This document shows, one piece after another, positions 41,730 through 51,250 of a stretch of 60,649 nt of DNA (the stretch's first letter is position 1; each line of letters opens with the position of its first letter). This stretch comes from Candidatus Peregrinibacteria bacterium. Lineage in GTDB: Bacteria; Patescibacteriota; Gracilibacteria; UBA1369; LOWO2-01-FULL-3. The notes beneath the pieces are model-generated. The model was given only the letters and a program-made list of their open reading frames with translations, ran no database searches and had not been told where the DNA came from. The position numbers and the translations under genes were made by a program. The stretch is from NCBI GenBank assembly GCA_018655275.1, contig JABIJZ010000010.1, positions 73,274-133,922 on the forward strand. Direction: 5' to 3'.

Positions 41730-43374
41730 GGTCTTTTTCAGCGCGTTCTTTCCACTCAACGCTATCTTCTTTCAAAGTTCGTTCACTCAAGACCATTCTC
41801 AAAGGAACACCAATCAAATCAGCATCTTTGAATTTCACGCCAGCAGAATCATTTCTATCATCGTACAAAACCTCAACGCCTTCTTCCATCAATTTCTCAT
41901 ACAACTCATCAGCACGCTCAGCGACAGCAGGATCTTTCCCCAAAGTTATAAGATGAACGCCATAAGGCGCCACAGATTTAGGCCAAACGATTCCATTTTC
42001 GTCATGGCTGGCCTCAACGATAGTTCCTACCAAACGAGTGTTTCCAATACCATAACACCCCATAATAACAGGGATTTTCTTACCTTCATTGTCTGTTACA
42101 GCAAATCCAGCATCTTGACTGAACTTAGTGCCCAATTTGAAGATATTCCCAGCCTCAACAGCTGTCATTTCCTTCAACGCTTTATCGCAAGTAGAACACT
42201 TAAAAGCTCCTTTGACTTCAGCCAAATCAACAAAATCATCAATCTGGAAATCTCGACCTATATTCGCATTCAAATAATCTTTCTTGGGTGCATTCGCTCC
42301 AGTCGCAAAATTCTTCACATTCTTTATTGAATGATCTCCAACAAAAGACAAACCTTCTGGAGAACCAATAGGGGATATGAAGCCTTGAGCCAATCCAGCT
42401 TTCTTCAGAGTGTCTGGAGAAGCTGCACGCAGTGCTTTGCCAACGTATTTTTCGAGCTTATGAGCATTAACAGACAGGTCACCACGGATACAAACACCTA
42501 ACAAACCTCCACCTTCAACCTGGTAAACAACTGTTTTTAAAATTTTCCATGCAGGGATGTCCCAAGCTTTGGCCATGTCCGCTATCGAGAAACCACGATC
42601 TGTATCTACTTCCTCAAGAGCTTCTTCTTTTTCTTTTGCTTGGTCTGGATCGACAACTTTTCCTGAAGCAACTTCTAGATTTTGAGCAGTTTCGCATTTT
42701 TCACAAATAATAATTGTATCTTCACCAGCAGGAGTCTCAACTGAAAACTCATGCGAGAATTTGTCAGTAAAAGCACCACCAGACGCTTCGATCACGTAAG
42801 CTTTCAACCCACATCTCTCGTACACACGGAGATAGGCGTCCTTCGCACGCTCATAATATGCCTCCAAATCCTCTTCAGTCAGGTGAAAACTATAAAGATC
42901 CTTCATCCCAAACTCACGTCCACGCAACAAACCTGATTTCGCACGTGGCTCGTCACGGAATTTTGTTTGGATTTGGTAGACCGCAACGGGAAGGTCTTTG
43001 TATGATTTTGTGTATTTCTTTACTAGGGGAGTGACAACCTCTTCATGACTGGGTCCTAGAACGTACTCTTGGTCTCCGGTCCCGGTTGTTCTGTAGAGAA
43101 CATCTTCCATCGAGTCATCACGACCTGTATCTTTCCATATTTTCCTCAAGTGAAGCGTTGGCATCAAGATTTCCTGCCCATCGATCGAGTCCATTTCTTC
43201 ACGTATTATCTGATTAACTTTCTTCAAAACTCTCAATCCCAAAGGTAAAAAATTGTAAACTCCAGCAGATTGTTTCTCAACAAAACCCGCCTGAGTAAGT
43301 AGCTCGGCATTTTTACTATTTGCATCAGCGGGAGCGTCGTGTCTAGCTTTCCCAAATAGTTTTGAATATCTCAT
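41671..43374 (-). CDS. proS: prolyl-tRNA synthetase
   Basis: A 567-residue bacterial-type ProRS that charges tRNA-Pro. Motif 1 and 2 regions (QIIREEMDSIDGQEILMPTL; TKFRDEPRAKSGLLRGREFGMKDLYSFH) precede the YbaK-like editing insertion at about 225-385, which clears mischarged Ala. Motif 3 (GCYGIGNTRLVG) and the anticodon-binding domain follow. It lies 28 bases after infB, giving the order rmuC-infB-proS. Its last 59 bases overlap the convergent csaB-like gene. Confidence 0.96.
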   Translation of the reverse strand: MRYSKLFGKARHDAPADANSKNAELLTQAGFVEKQSAGVYNFLPLGLRVLKKVNQIIREEMDSIDGQEILMPTLHLRKIWKDTGRDDSMEDVLYRTTGTGDQEYVLGPSHEEVVTPLVKKYTKSYKDLPVAVYQIQTKFRDEPRAKSGLLRGREFGMKDLYSFHLTEEDLEAYYERAKDAYLRVYERCGLKAYVIEASGGAFTDKFSHEFSVETPAGEDTIIICEKCETAQNLEVASGKVVDPDQAKEKEEALEEVDTDRGFSIADMAKAWDIPAWKILKTVVYQVEGGGLLGVCIRGDLSVNAHKLEKYVGKALRAASPDTLKKAGLAQGFISPIGSPEGLSFVGDHSIKNVKNFATGANAPKKDYLNANIGRDFQIDDFVDLAEVKGAFKCSTCDKALKEMTAVEAGNIFKLGTKFSQDAGFAVTDNEGKKIPVIMGCYGIGNTRLVGTIVEASHDENGIVWPKSVAPYGVHLITLGKDPAVAERADELYEKLMEEGVEVLYDDRNDSAGVKFKDADLIGVPLRMVLSERTLKEDSVEWKERAEKDPKNVKIGNVVKEVLKFFSL

Positions 43375-43402
43375 TGGAATTAAGTTTAAAAAATTAACTT
43401 AT

Positions 43403-45619
43403 TCAAGTTTCTTCAGTTTTTTCTTCCTCCTTGCTATCCTCACTTTCCTCGCCTGCAGCTTCATCTTCGACAACCTCTTCTTCTTCTCTCTCAATTTTGT
43501 CACCAAGCTTTCTATGTTTTTCAACACGTCTGTAGGCTTCAAAAATGTCGCCCTCCTCAAGTTTAACCTTACCATCGTACTTGATTCCACATTCCTCACC
43601 CTCCTTGACTTCATTTACAGAATTTTCACCTCTTTGAAGAGATACAAGTTTCTGTTCCTCAGCCAAAATTTCTTCTCCACGATGTATCTTTACTAAAGAA
43701 TCTTTAGTGATTTTTCCATTTATAACCTTGCAACCGATAATCATTTCTTTTTTCTTGGTCCAGAAAATTTGTTGAACAGCAACTTTACCTAATTCTTCGA
43801 CAACAATTTCAGGTTCCAAAAGCCCAGAAAGGACGTTTTTGACCTCATCTATCAATTCATAAATGATTTTGTACCTTCTGACCTCTACACGTTCACGTTC
43901 TGCGGTTTGTTTTGCATGAGCAGAATCGAAATCAACATGGAACCCAAGCACCAAGCCTTTACTTGCAGAAGCCATCATTATGTCTGATTCGCTGACTTCA
44001 CCAACGCCGCTGTGAATAATTTTAAATGCAACTTCATCGTCCCTGATCTTCGCAAGAGAGCCTTTGATAGCCTCAAGAGAACCTTTTGTATCCGCTTTTA
44101 ACACAACTTTCATTATTTGGTTAGATTGAACATGAGTGATAAGTCTATTCATATTAGACATGTCGTCTTTTGAAGCAGAATTTTCCATCGCTCTGATGAT
44201 TTCTTCAGATTTCTGTCTAGCCTCTTTTTCATTAGCTACAACCTGCAAAATATCTCCACTCAAAGGTGTTTCGTTTAATCCAGCAACCAGGATAGGAGTA
44301 GACGGTCCAGCCGCTTCAATCCTTTTCCCGAGAGAATCTTTCATTATTTTAACTTTTCCAGAAGTGCTTCCAACGATAAAGTTGTCTCCTTTTTTCAAAG
44401 TTCCAGCATTAACCAAAATTGTAGCCACAGGACCAAGGCTATGATCCAAGTGAGCCTCAACCACAGTACAAACAGCACTTCGGTCTGGATTCGCCTTATA
44501 TATCTCCATATCAGCCACTAACAAGATCATATCAAGCAGTTCTGGGATACCATCTCCTCTCAAAGCAGAAATAGGCACGGTAATAGTTTTTCCACCCCAA
44601 TCTTCAGGCTGAAGATCGTGATCAGAAAGTTCACCCTTTACCTTGTCTATATTTACGTCCGGTTTATCGATTTTATTGATAGCAACAATGATAGGAACAC
44701 CAGCTTCTTTTGCATGGTTAAGCGCCTCAACAGTCTGAGGTTTGATTCCTTCATCCGCAGCAACAATCAAAATAGCTATGTCTGTCACATGTGCACCCCT
44801 CGCTCGCATTTCTGTGAAGGCCTCATGTCCTGGTGTATCCAGAAACGTAACAAGCCTAGGGTCGCCTTTTCCGTCCTTTGCAGGAACATTGACCTGGTAA
44901 GCAGCAATATGCTGAGTTATTCCACCAGATTCTCCAGCAACCACATCTGATTTTCGAATATAATCCAAAAGTTTAGTTTTTCCATGATCGACATGCCCCA
45001 TAACAACAACAACTGGGGGTCTTTCTTTCAACACGCCCTCGTCCTCCTCCTTGATCAAATTATCCAAATTTCTCGCCAAAATATCATCAGCCTTAGCAAT
45101 CCCATATTTTTTCTTAATTTTTATTCCAAGATCTTCCGCAATAATCAAAATTGTCTCAAAATCAATCTGTTGATTGATATTCGCCAAAATCCCATTTCTC
45201 ATCAATTCTCCAATAATTTTTGCAACATTAACACCAGATTTCTCAGCCAACTCTTTAACAGAGATCAAATCTCCAATATCTATAGCTTTTCCAGGGGTAG
45301 AAGCTTCTTCCTCCTCGTCTTCATCCTTTTTCTTTTTATCGTCTTTTCCAGCCATCTTTTTTCGCTGACTTTTCACAACCTCCTTTTCCATCTCTTGGTG
45401 AATGATTGCGTCGTAAACTTCAGCCACGTCATCTTCTTTACCGTCATCTGCAAGCACATCTCCTTCAGAGGAATCAGTGAATTCAGCTATAACTAATTCA
45501 GCTACATCATCTTCTATGGTTCGAGCTTGTGGCTTTACACCAAAACCCAACTCATCGAGTTTTACTTTGAGTTCTTTAGTGGAAAGTCCAATTTGTTCAG
45601 CTAAATCAGTAAGTTTCAA
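43403..45619 (-). CDS. infB: translation initiation factor IF-2
   Basis: A 738-residue GTPase that brings initiator tRNA to the ribosome. It begins with the usual [21 protein letters not shown] helix-turn-helix and a short acidic/lysine linker, then the IF2_N domain. The G domain has [16 protein letters not shown] and NKID, and domains II-IV follow. The C-terminus is an unusual Glu-rich tail ([18 protein letters not shown]). The start codon is TTG at 45619 with no evident Shine-Dalgarno; the next in-frame ATG would remove conserved residues. It is downstream of rmuC and upstream of proS. Confidence 0.95.
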   Translation of the reverse strand: MKLTDLAEQIGLSTKELKVKLDELGFGVKPQARTIEDDVAELVIAEFTDSSEGDVLADDGKEDDVAEVYDAIIHQEMEKEVVKSQRKKMAGKDDKKKKDEDEEEEASTPGKAIDIGDLISVKELAEKSGVNVAKIIGELMRNGILANINQQIDFETILIIAEDLGIKIKKKYGIAKADDILARNLDNLIKEEDEGVLKERPPVVVVMGHVDHGKTKLLDYIRKSDVVAGESGGITQHIAAYQVNVPAKDGKGDPRLVTFLDTPGHEAFTEMRARGAHVTDIAILIVAADEGIKPQTVEALNHAKEAGVPIIVAINKIDKPDVNIDKVKGELSDHDLQPEDWGGKTITVPISALRGDGIPELLDMILLVADMEIYKANPDRSAVCTVVEAHLDHSLGPVATILVNAGTLKKGDNFIVGSTSGKVKIMKDSLGKRIEAAGPSTPILVAGLNETPLSGDILQVVANEKEARQKSEEIIRAMENSASKDDMSNMNRLITHVQSNQIMKVVLKADTKGSLEAIKGSLAKIRDDEVAFKIIHSGVGEVSESDIMMASASKGLVLGFHVDFDSAHAKQTAERERVEVRRYKIIYELIDEVKNVLSGLLEPEIVVEELGKVAVQQIFWTKKKEMIIGCKVINGKITKDSLVKIHRGEEILAEEQKLVSLQRGENSVNEVKEGEECGIKYDGKVKLEEGDIFEAYRRVEKHRKLGDKIEREEEEVVEDEAAGEESEDSKEEEKTEET

Positions 45620-45686
45620 AAGACTCGGGTTAAAAATAAAGCCCTCACAGTCTAAGAGAAGTGGCCCCTGAAGTAAAGATAAAACA

Positions 45687-46844
45687 TTAGACCTCTGAAA
45701 TCACACGGTTTTCCGAATCTTCAACCAACTCTTTTTGACCCTCAGCCTCCTCCAAAGGCTTATGGTCTCGAGAAGCCGATTTGCCAAGGTCAATCTGATC
45801 CAATTTGCTTCCAAATTTCTCCAATCTTTTCTCAGACTTCTCATAGCTACTCTTGGCACGACCCAAATGAGTCCCAACCAATTCAAAATCATCACCAAAT
45901 TTCCCAAAATCAGTTTTCAAACGGGAAAGATTATTAAAGATCTCACGAGCACTTTTCTCGATCTGCATCCCACGAAGCCCAATGAGAATAGTATGAAGAT
46001 AGATATTGAAACTATTCGGCGAAACAGGAATGACATTTTTCTCCAGGCCATACTGACTTATAGAAATACCACCCAAATCCTTCACAATAGTTTCGTAATA
46101 AACATTTTCCGCCGGAATATACATCAACGCAAAATCCAATGTCCCTTCGTCCTGGAGGATGTATTTCTTCGAGATAGCATCTATATGTTTTTTAACGTCA
46201 GTCACAAACAATTTTCGGATTCGCTCAGATTCTTTTTCATCTTTTTCTTCCAACATTTTTTTGAAATTCTCTAACGGGAACTTAGAATCCACCGACACCA
46301 TCTGGTCATCACGTAGTTTAATTACCGCATCAACGATCTCTCCACTTTTGAACCTATGTTGGAGAGCATACTGGTCTCTTGAGAAAATCTGACCCAAAAG
46401 TTCTTCCAAAAACAATTCTCCCAACCCACCCCTCAGCTTCGGCGTTTTAAGGATGTCCTGAAGGCTACTCAAATCTTTTGCCAAATCATGAACCCTCCTG
46501 TTGGACTCTTCCAACCTAGAAATACTGGCTGTGACCTCCTTGATAACCTTTCCAGCATTATCGAGACGTTCACCCACAGATTTTTGTTGTTTATGCGAAA
46601 GTTCAGAAGTTTCTTTCAACCTATTGTCCACCTGAGTCGTGACTCTCCCGAGCTGATCAAGCATCGTTTGAGTGACTGTATTCAGGTTGTTGGTCATGTT
46701 TTGGTTAAGGTCGTCGATCCTCTTTGAAAGGTCCAACGTCTGCGCATCTTGTGACGAATCACCAGAAGTTTTTCTGAAGTAAAAATAAGCAGCCAAACCT
46801 GCAACAGCAACGAAACCTAAAATAATAATAGCGTCTGTACTCAT
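45687..46844 (-). CDS. rmuC: RmuC-family protein (DNA recombination)
   Basis: A 385-residue protein with an N-terminal membrane helix (about 4-22), a coiled coil (about 40-130) and the RmuC domain (about 135-330), which contains LRGGLGELFLEELLGQIF, YALQHRFKSGEIVDAVI, VSVDSKFPLENF and YIPAENVYYE. RmuC limits inversions at short repeats and is thought to be a nuclease of the PD-(D/E)xK type tied to the membrane. The C-terminus is a longer charged helix than in E. coli. It heads the rmuC-infB-proS set. Confidence 0.9.
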   Translation of the reverse strand: MSTDAIIILGFVAVAGLAAYFYFRKTSGDSSQDAQTLDLSKRIDDLNQNMTNNLNTVTQTMLDQLGRVTTQVDNRLKETSELSHKQQKSVGERLDNAGKVIKEVTASISRLEESNRRVHDLAKDLSSLQDILKTPKLRGGLGELFLEELLGQIFSRDQYALQHRFKSGEIVDAVIKLRDDQMVSVDSKFPLENFKKMLEEKDEKESERIRKLFVTDVKKHIDAISKKYILQDEGTLDFALMYIPAENVYYETIVKDLGGISISQYGLEKNVIPVSPNSFNIYLHTILIGLRGMQIEKSAREIFNNLSRLKTDFGKFGDDFELVGTHLGRAKSSYEKSEKRLEKFGSKLDQIDLGKSASRDHKPLEEAEGQKELVEDSENRVISEV

Positions 46845-46873
46845 GAGTCCAAGATAGATAATTTATTCCAAAT

Positions 46874-46901
46874 TTGCAAGAAATGCTTTTTAGAGTAAAA
46901 T
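46874..46901 (+). promoter_or_regulatory. possible promoter of the CARDB-like gene
   Basis: TTGCAA, 16 bases and TAAAAT, ending 31 bases before the ATG at 46933, in the divergent gap with rmuC. Confidence 0.4.
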
Positions 46902-46932
46902 TAAGCCAAATAAATCTAATAACCTAAATTCT

Positions 46933-47400
46933 ATGACTAATAAAACAAAGTATATTTTGGTTGGAGCAGTCGCATTGGTAATCGCACTACTCGCATTTGT
47001 GCAAGTAACAAACAAAGACCTTTTGCAAGGACGACTAACAACAGTTCCAGCAGAAGAAATCCTTCTTCCAGACCTCACTGTGCAGATAAGTGTCGTAGAA
47101 ACAGCAGAAAACAACAACGTCACAGCAAAAATAACTTTGGAAAACATAGGCGAAGGACCTGTGTCAGGAGAAACCCCATACAATTATAGTTTGTACGTGA
47201 ACGACGAATTAGTTTTTACCAACACAGACAGCTACGTTGAAATGGCACCAGGCGGCAAATTCACTTTCACTTACCCGGTAGAAAGAGCAATCTACAACTA
47301 CGAAGACTCAGGCTACCTAAAAATCGTCCTCGACAAAGATGACATGATCAAAGAACTCGACGAAAGCAACAATTCCGCAGAAGTCGAGTACAGTTTGTAA
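46933..47400 (+). CDS. membrane-anchored CARDB-like adhesion/envelope protein
   Basis: A 155-residue protein with one N-terminal membrane helix (about 8-25) and an extracytoplasmic beta-sandwich of the CARDB type: LPDLTVQISVVETAENNNVTAKITLENIG, APGGKFTFTYPV, and the closing IKELDESNNSAEVEY, whose DESNN turn is characteristic. CARDB domains are found in cell-surface adhesion proteins. It is followed by another membrane-anchored protein 18 bases downstream. Confidence 0.65.
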   Translation: MTNKTKYILVGAVALVIALLAFVQVTNKDLLQGRLTTVPAEEILLPDLTVQISVVETAENNNVTAKITLENIGEGPVSGETPYNYSLYVNDELVFTNTDSYVEMAPGGKFTFTYPVERAIYNYEDSGYLKIVLDKDDMIKELDESNNSAEVEYSL

Positions 47401-47418
47401 AATCCAACCCCTAATTTT

Positions 47419-48066
47419 ATGGACCTCAAATCACAAGAAACACCACTTACTCCATCAAAAAAATCAAATAAACTACTTGTAAATATTTTTGGAACAATAT
47501 TGGTAGTTATACTCTTGGTTTTCTACATAATTATTAGTCAATTCCCTAGTACGTTAGCTTGGTCTGAAGATTCTTGTAAGTCAATCTATTTTTTCAGTCA
47601 GGATACTCAAATCACTTGTATCTTAGGCTTTCAAGAGGATGAACTACATGATTCAATAACGGAACAGAGGGAGGAAGAAGAGAGTATGGGGAAAACTGCA
47701 CCAGAATGCGAAGCTCTATCTGATGATATAATTTTTAGTCAGTACTGTTACTTCAAAAAGGCCGTAGAAACAATGGATGGATTATATTGCTATAATAGTT
47801 CAAATAGTGAGCGTTGTTTGGAATTTCTAGCAGCAGAGACAGGTGATTCTAAATATTGTGACCTGTACTATCCAAAGTTGAAAGATAATTGCTTGAAGTT
47901 TGCTAATAATCCTAGTGGATACAAAGTTTTTTTATTCCCTTTGTCTTGTGAACATTTCTCCGAAAAAGACCGTAAGCAAAAATGCGAAACTCTTTTTGGA
48001 GAATTCTATGAGGAAGTGAATTCTCGTGATGAACTTAAGACAACAAAAAAAGTAAAATTCAATTAA
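47419..48066 (+). CDS. membrane-anchored Cys-rich protein
   Basis: A 215-residue protein with one membrane helix at about 22-42 and an extracytoplasmic domain containing about twelve cysteines. The spacing recurs: C near 53 and 67, then PECEAL, QYCYFKK, LYCYN, ERCLEF, KYCDLYYPKLKDNCLKF and LSCEHF. The paired YC...C pattern suggests disulfide-linked helical repeats. No family recognised. It shares a strand with the CARDB-like protein; both are probably surface-exposed. Confidence 0.7.
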   Translation: MDLKSQETPLTPSKKSNKLLVNIFGTILVVILLVFYIIISQFPSTLAWSEDSCKSIYFFSQDTQITCILGFQEDELHDSITEQREEEESMGKTAPECEALSDDIIFSQYCYFKKAVETMDGLYCYNSSNSERCLEFLAAETGDSKYCDLYYPKLKDNCLKFANNPSGYKVFLFPLSCEHFSEKDRKQKCETLFGEFYEEVNSRDELKTTKKVKFN

Positions 48067-48087
48067 AATATTGGCATTAATACGTTT

Positions 48088-48272
48088 ATAGTAAAAAGGT
48101 GAAATTTAAAAAGTTTCATTCAAATTTTTTAGCCTAAGTCACAGAAAGCAAAGCGATTCTGTGACAAAAAGCTCGCCGCATAGGCGAGCGCAAAAAAACA
48201 AAAACCACCGAGGCGTACATGTAGCCGAGGTGGAACCTTTGAATAACTTTTCAAAATTTCACCTTTTACTAT
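48088..48272. repeat. 185-bp element with ~26-bp terminal inverted repeats and three hairpins
   Basis: The outer arms ATAGTAAAAAGGTGAAATTT... (48088-48114) and their inverted, slightly diverged copy (48245-48272) enclose GTCACAGAA/TTCTGTGAC, GCTCGCC-GCATA-GGCGAGC and CCACC/GGTGG stems. The element sits between convergent genes and touches the pcrA stop codon. It may be a bidirectional terminator or a small MITE-like element. Confidence 0.6.
48163..48247 (-). terminator. tandem terminators after the pcrA-type helicase
   Basis: Reading the minus strand: CCACC...GGTGG then TTTTTG, followed by GCTCGCC-TATGC-GGCGAGC then TTTTTG. The first hairpin and the AAAGTTATTCAAAGG before it recur after clpC. 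Confidence 0.7.
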
Positions 48273-51232
48273 CAAACCGCAGGACAAATCAACCGATAGT
48301 CACAAAACGAACAGTGAAACCCTGGAGTAGGCACAAAATCAGACGCCTTTATCTCTTCGATATAGTGCAAAACATCGCTTCGAACTGAATCCAAATCAGC
48401 AGGGACTTTCTTCATCGAAGTCTTCACCCCATCCTCCAAGAAATACAAAGACAATTTCGAAGCAGGAATCCCAAAAATATCTCGGCAAGCCAACGCATAT
48501 ATAGACATCTGTAATTTATGCTGAACATTCAACGCCTTAGATTTACTGGTCTTATAGTCGATCACCTCGAAGGTACCATCAGGTAGCTTATCTATTCTAT
48601 CAATCCTCCCCGTAAACATATGCTCTCCAATCTTCAGATTAAAATTTTTCTCAATATGCTCAGGAATAACCCACGGATCAGAATTCTTTTCATAAAACGC
48701 AGCCAACATCTCCAAACCTTGTTTTTTACGAGCATCTTCATGAGCAAGACTCTCATATCCAGTTGCGATCCAATTTCTTTCATAAAGCTCCTTCATCACA
48801 TCAAAACTCACACTAGTAGGGGCCTCCTTCATAATCCTATAAAACTCCTTCAAAGTTTCGTGCAGACTCGTCCCAAAATTCGCAGCATGAATAGGTGGCA
48901 CAGGCACATGCAACAAATATCTATATCCGTACTTCAAAGGGCACATTTTGAACGTATCTATCTGTGAATAACTCAAAGAGCGATTCAACGCATTCCTAGG
49001 AGCTGTATCGATAATTTTCGGGGAATCAAAAGCCTTAGGAGCGACAGGTGAGCTTTCTCCAATCTCCAACTGTTCACCCATATCGATTTCCTCAACCAAA
49101 CCACTTTCCCCAATCTCATCCAAAAACTGAGACTTCTTCCATTTCCTAGCACCTTGATACTTATCACTATAGGTCAAAACCAGCCTCCTTTTCGCGCGAG
49201 TACAAGCTACATAAAACAACCTTCGTTCCTCCTCAATATGAAAATCCCCCTCAGGGAAAATCTCCTTAGTCAGCTCAAGAGGAACATGCAAAGGATCCTT
49301 TTTATTCAAAATAGGGAACTTGTAGTTCACCAAATTCACAACAAATACCGTGTCATACTCCAAACCTTTCGCTCCATGGGTTGTAATGATTTTCACAGCA
49401 TCATTGTCCATCTCATCACTTTTGTCTTCGACCAACGGAATGTTCGATTCATCAATCATTTTTAAATACTCAGCAAAATCAAAAACCGAATGATCAGTCG
49501 CATTTTGCTCAAATCCCCAAACAATTTTAGAAAAGGCCGTTATATTATTTAATTTCTCTTGGCTCTCAGCAGAAAACTCACGAGCAAGCTCAACAAGATA
49601 CCCAGACTCTCTCAAGAAGAAATCTATAACTTCGCCAGCTCCACGATTTTTAGAGAACTCCAAAGTCCTCGCATACAGGTCCAGAAACTTCGTCAAACTA
49701 TCCTCAAAACCAGGAAGGGTAGTCTCATCATCTAGACCAGCTTCAATGATTTTGAAAACATCGGTGTGGCCAGAGTGAGCCTTGTTGTACAGCCCAACAA
49801 CGTCCTTCATAGGAATAGCAAACGCAGGAAACTGCAACAACCTCATCAAAGCAATATTGTCAGATGAATCCGCAAGAGCTCTCACCACAGCCGCCAAATC
49901 CTTCACTTCCTCATACGACATCAAACCTTTTGGATTACGGATGTAGTAGGGGATTCCAGCTTTCTTCAGCGCTTCCGCGAAAGGGATGGCTGCCGCATTC
50001 GAACGAACCAAAATCGCAATATCACTGTGAGTCAGCCCCTCCTTACTTGGAACTGCTTTGGTGATCTCATCTATCACGAAGTTCACTTCTTCTTTGTAGT
50101 GGGCAAAATGCATGGTTTTAATAGGGATGGATTCCTGGCTTTGACTCTTTAGCTCCTTCGAAATCCCAGATTTGTACTCCAGCCTATCCGGATCATTGAA
50201 TTTTATGAATTTGTGAGAAGCATCCAAGATGTTTTGGTTACTTCTATAGTTTTCCGTCAAAACAATTTCCTCAGAATCAGGAAAAGCTTTTTTGAACTGC
50301 AAGATATTCGAAAGCGACGCTCCTCTCCATCGGAAGATCGACTGATCATCATCACCCACAACACAAATATTCCGCTCAACGTCAGGAGAGCTCGTGCCCT
50401 CGTCAGTCGCCCCCGACAACAACAAAAGCAGACGGAACTGCGCATAATTAGTATCCTGAAACTCATCTACCAATATATATTTGAATCGTTCTTGATAATG
50501 AGCCAACACACTCGGCCTCTCCTCAAACAACTTCAAAACATAATAAGAAAGATCTCCAAAATCCATACAATTTTCTACCAACAACAGCTCTTGATATTTC
50601 TGATACGCCAGGGCGGCTTCCAAAACTTTTCCCGCTTCCTCCAGCTCGACCCCAAGCACAGATTTCACATCAATCTCCTCCTGTGCGGACAGGCTCTTCT
50701 TTGCCTCCACTTCGGCCACCATTTTTTTAGCATATTCAACGTACTCAGCAGGTGTGATAAATTCCTCCTTTATACGACCAAAATGCGTAGTAAGAATATT
50801 AATAAAACTATTTGGATTACCAAGAGGCCTGAAATATTTGAGATCAAAATCAAACAGTCTTTCTTTCACAAAAACCCATTGCTGAAGTTTGTCCAAAAGC
50901 TTGTAGTTAGGATCCAAACCAATCTCATGCCCACTCTCCCTAAGAACCTTGTCACAAAACCCGTGAAACGTCTTTATCCACACTTCCTCATAGCCAAGCG
51001 GCATCTGAATATCGACACGCTCGACCATCTCAGCCGAAGCCTTCTCAGTAAAAGTAAGAGCAAGGATTTCGCTACTTTTCATTTTGTCATTTTGGATGAG
51101 GTGCAGGATCTTGGAAGTGATAACGCGTGTTTTTCCTGTCCCAGCCCCAGCTATAATTAACAAAGGACCACGGTTATGCATAACCGCAGCCTTTTGTTTA
51201 TCATTTAAATTTTCTAGTAAATCCTGATTCAT
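48272..51232 (-). CDS. UvrD/PcrA-family helicase with a C-terminal RecB-like nuclease domain
   Basis: A 986-residue superfamily 1 helicase fused to a nuclease. Walker A is GAGTGKT (28-34); Walker B is VDEFQDT; later motifs include DDQSIFRWRGAS, LTENYRS, and ITTHGAKGLEYDTVFVVN. The last ~200 residues are a PD-(D/E)xK nuclease (GRIDRIDKLPDG, then EVIDYKTSK). Four cysteines (KMCPLKY, and CSFCDYRLIC at the end) form a C...C-x2-C-x5-C iron-sulfur staple as in AddB and Cas4. It probably resects DNA ends like AddAB. It follows rpsA by 18 bases; its stop is TGA. Confidence 0.92.
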   Translation of the reverse strand: MNQDLLENLNDKQKAAVMHNRGPLLIIAGAGTGKTRVITSKILHLIQNDKMKSSEILALTFTEKASAEMVERVDIQMPLGYEEVWIKTFHGFCDKVLRESGHEIGLDPNYKLLDKLQQWVFVKERLFDFDLKYFRPLGNPNSFINILTTHFGRIKEEFITPAEYVEYAKKMVAEVEAKKSLSAQEEIDVKSVLGVELEEAGKVLEAALAYQKYQELLLVENCMDFGDLSYYVLKLFEERPSVLAHYQERFKYILVDEFQDTNYAQFRLLLLLSGATDEGTSSPDVERNICVVGDDDQSIFRWRGASLSNILQFKKAFPDSEEIVLTENYRSNQNILDASHKFIKFNDPDRLEYKSGISKELKSQSQESIPIKTMHFAHYKEEVNFVIDEITKAVPSKEGLTHSDIAILVRSNAAAIPFAEALKKAGIPYYIRNPKGLMSYEEVKDLAAVVRALADSSDNIALMRLLQFPAFAIPMKDVVGLYNKAHSGHTDVFKIIEAGLDDETTLPGFEDSLTKFLDLYARTLEFSKNRGAGEVIDFFLRESGYLVELAREFSAESQEKLNNITAFSKIVWGFEQNATDHSVFDFAEYLKMIDESNIPLVEDKSDEMDNDAVKIITTHGAKGLEYDTVFVVNLVNYKFPILNKKDPLHVPLELTKEIFPEGDFHIEEERRLFYVACTRAKRRLVLTYSDKYQGARKWKKSQFLDEIGESGLVEEIDMGEQLEIGESSPVAPKAFDSPKIIDTAPRNALNRSLSYSQIDTFKMCPLKYGYRYLLHVPVPPIHAANFGTSLHETLKEFYRIMKEAPTSVSFDVMKELYERNWIATGYESLAHEDARKKQGLEMLAAFYEKNSDPWVIPEHIEKNFNLKIGEHMFTGRIDRIDKLPDGTFEVIDYKTSKSKALNVQHKLQMSIYALACRDIFGIPASKLSLYFLEDGVKTSMKKVPADLDSVRSDVLHYIEEIKASDFVPTPGFHCSFCDYRLICPAV

Positions 51233-51250
51233 ATATCAGGATTTTGCTTC

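Noticed and set aside
50213-51160. A 315-codon plus-strand frame opposite the helicase gene
   Set aside because: Shadow of a strongly conserved gene; composition is that of a complementary strand.
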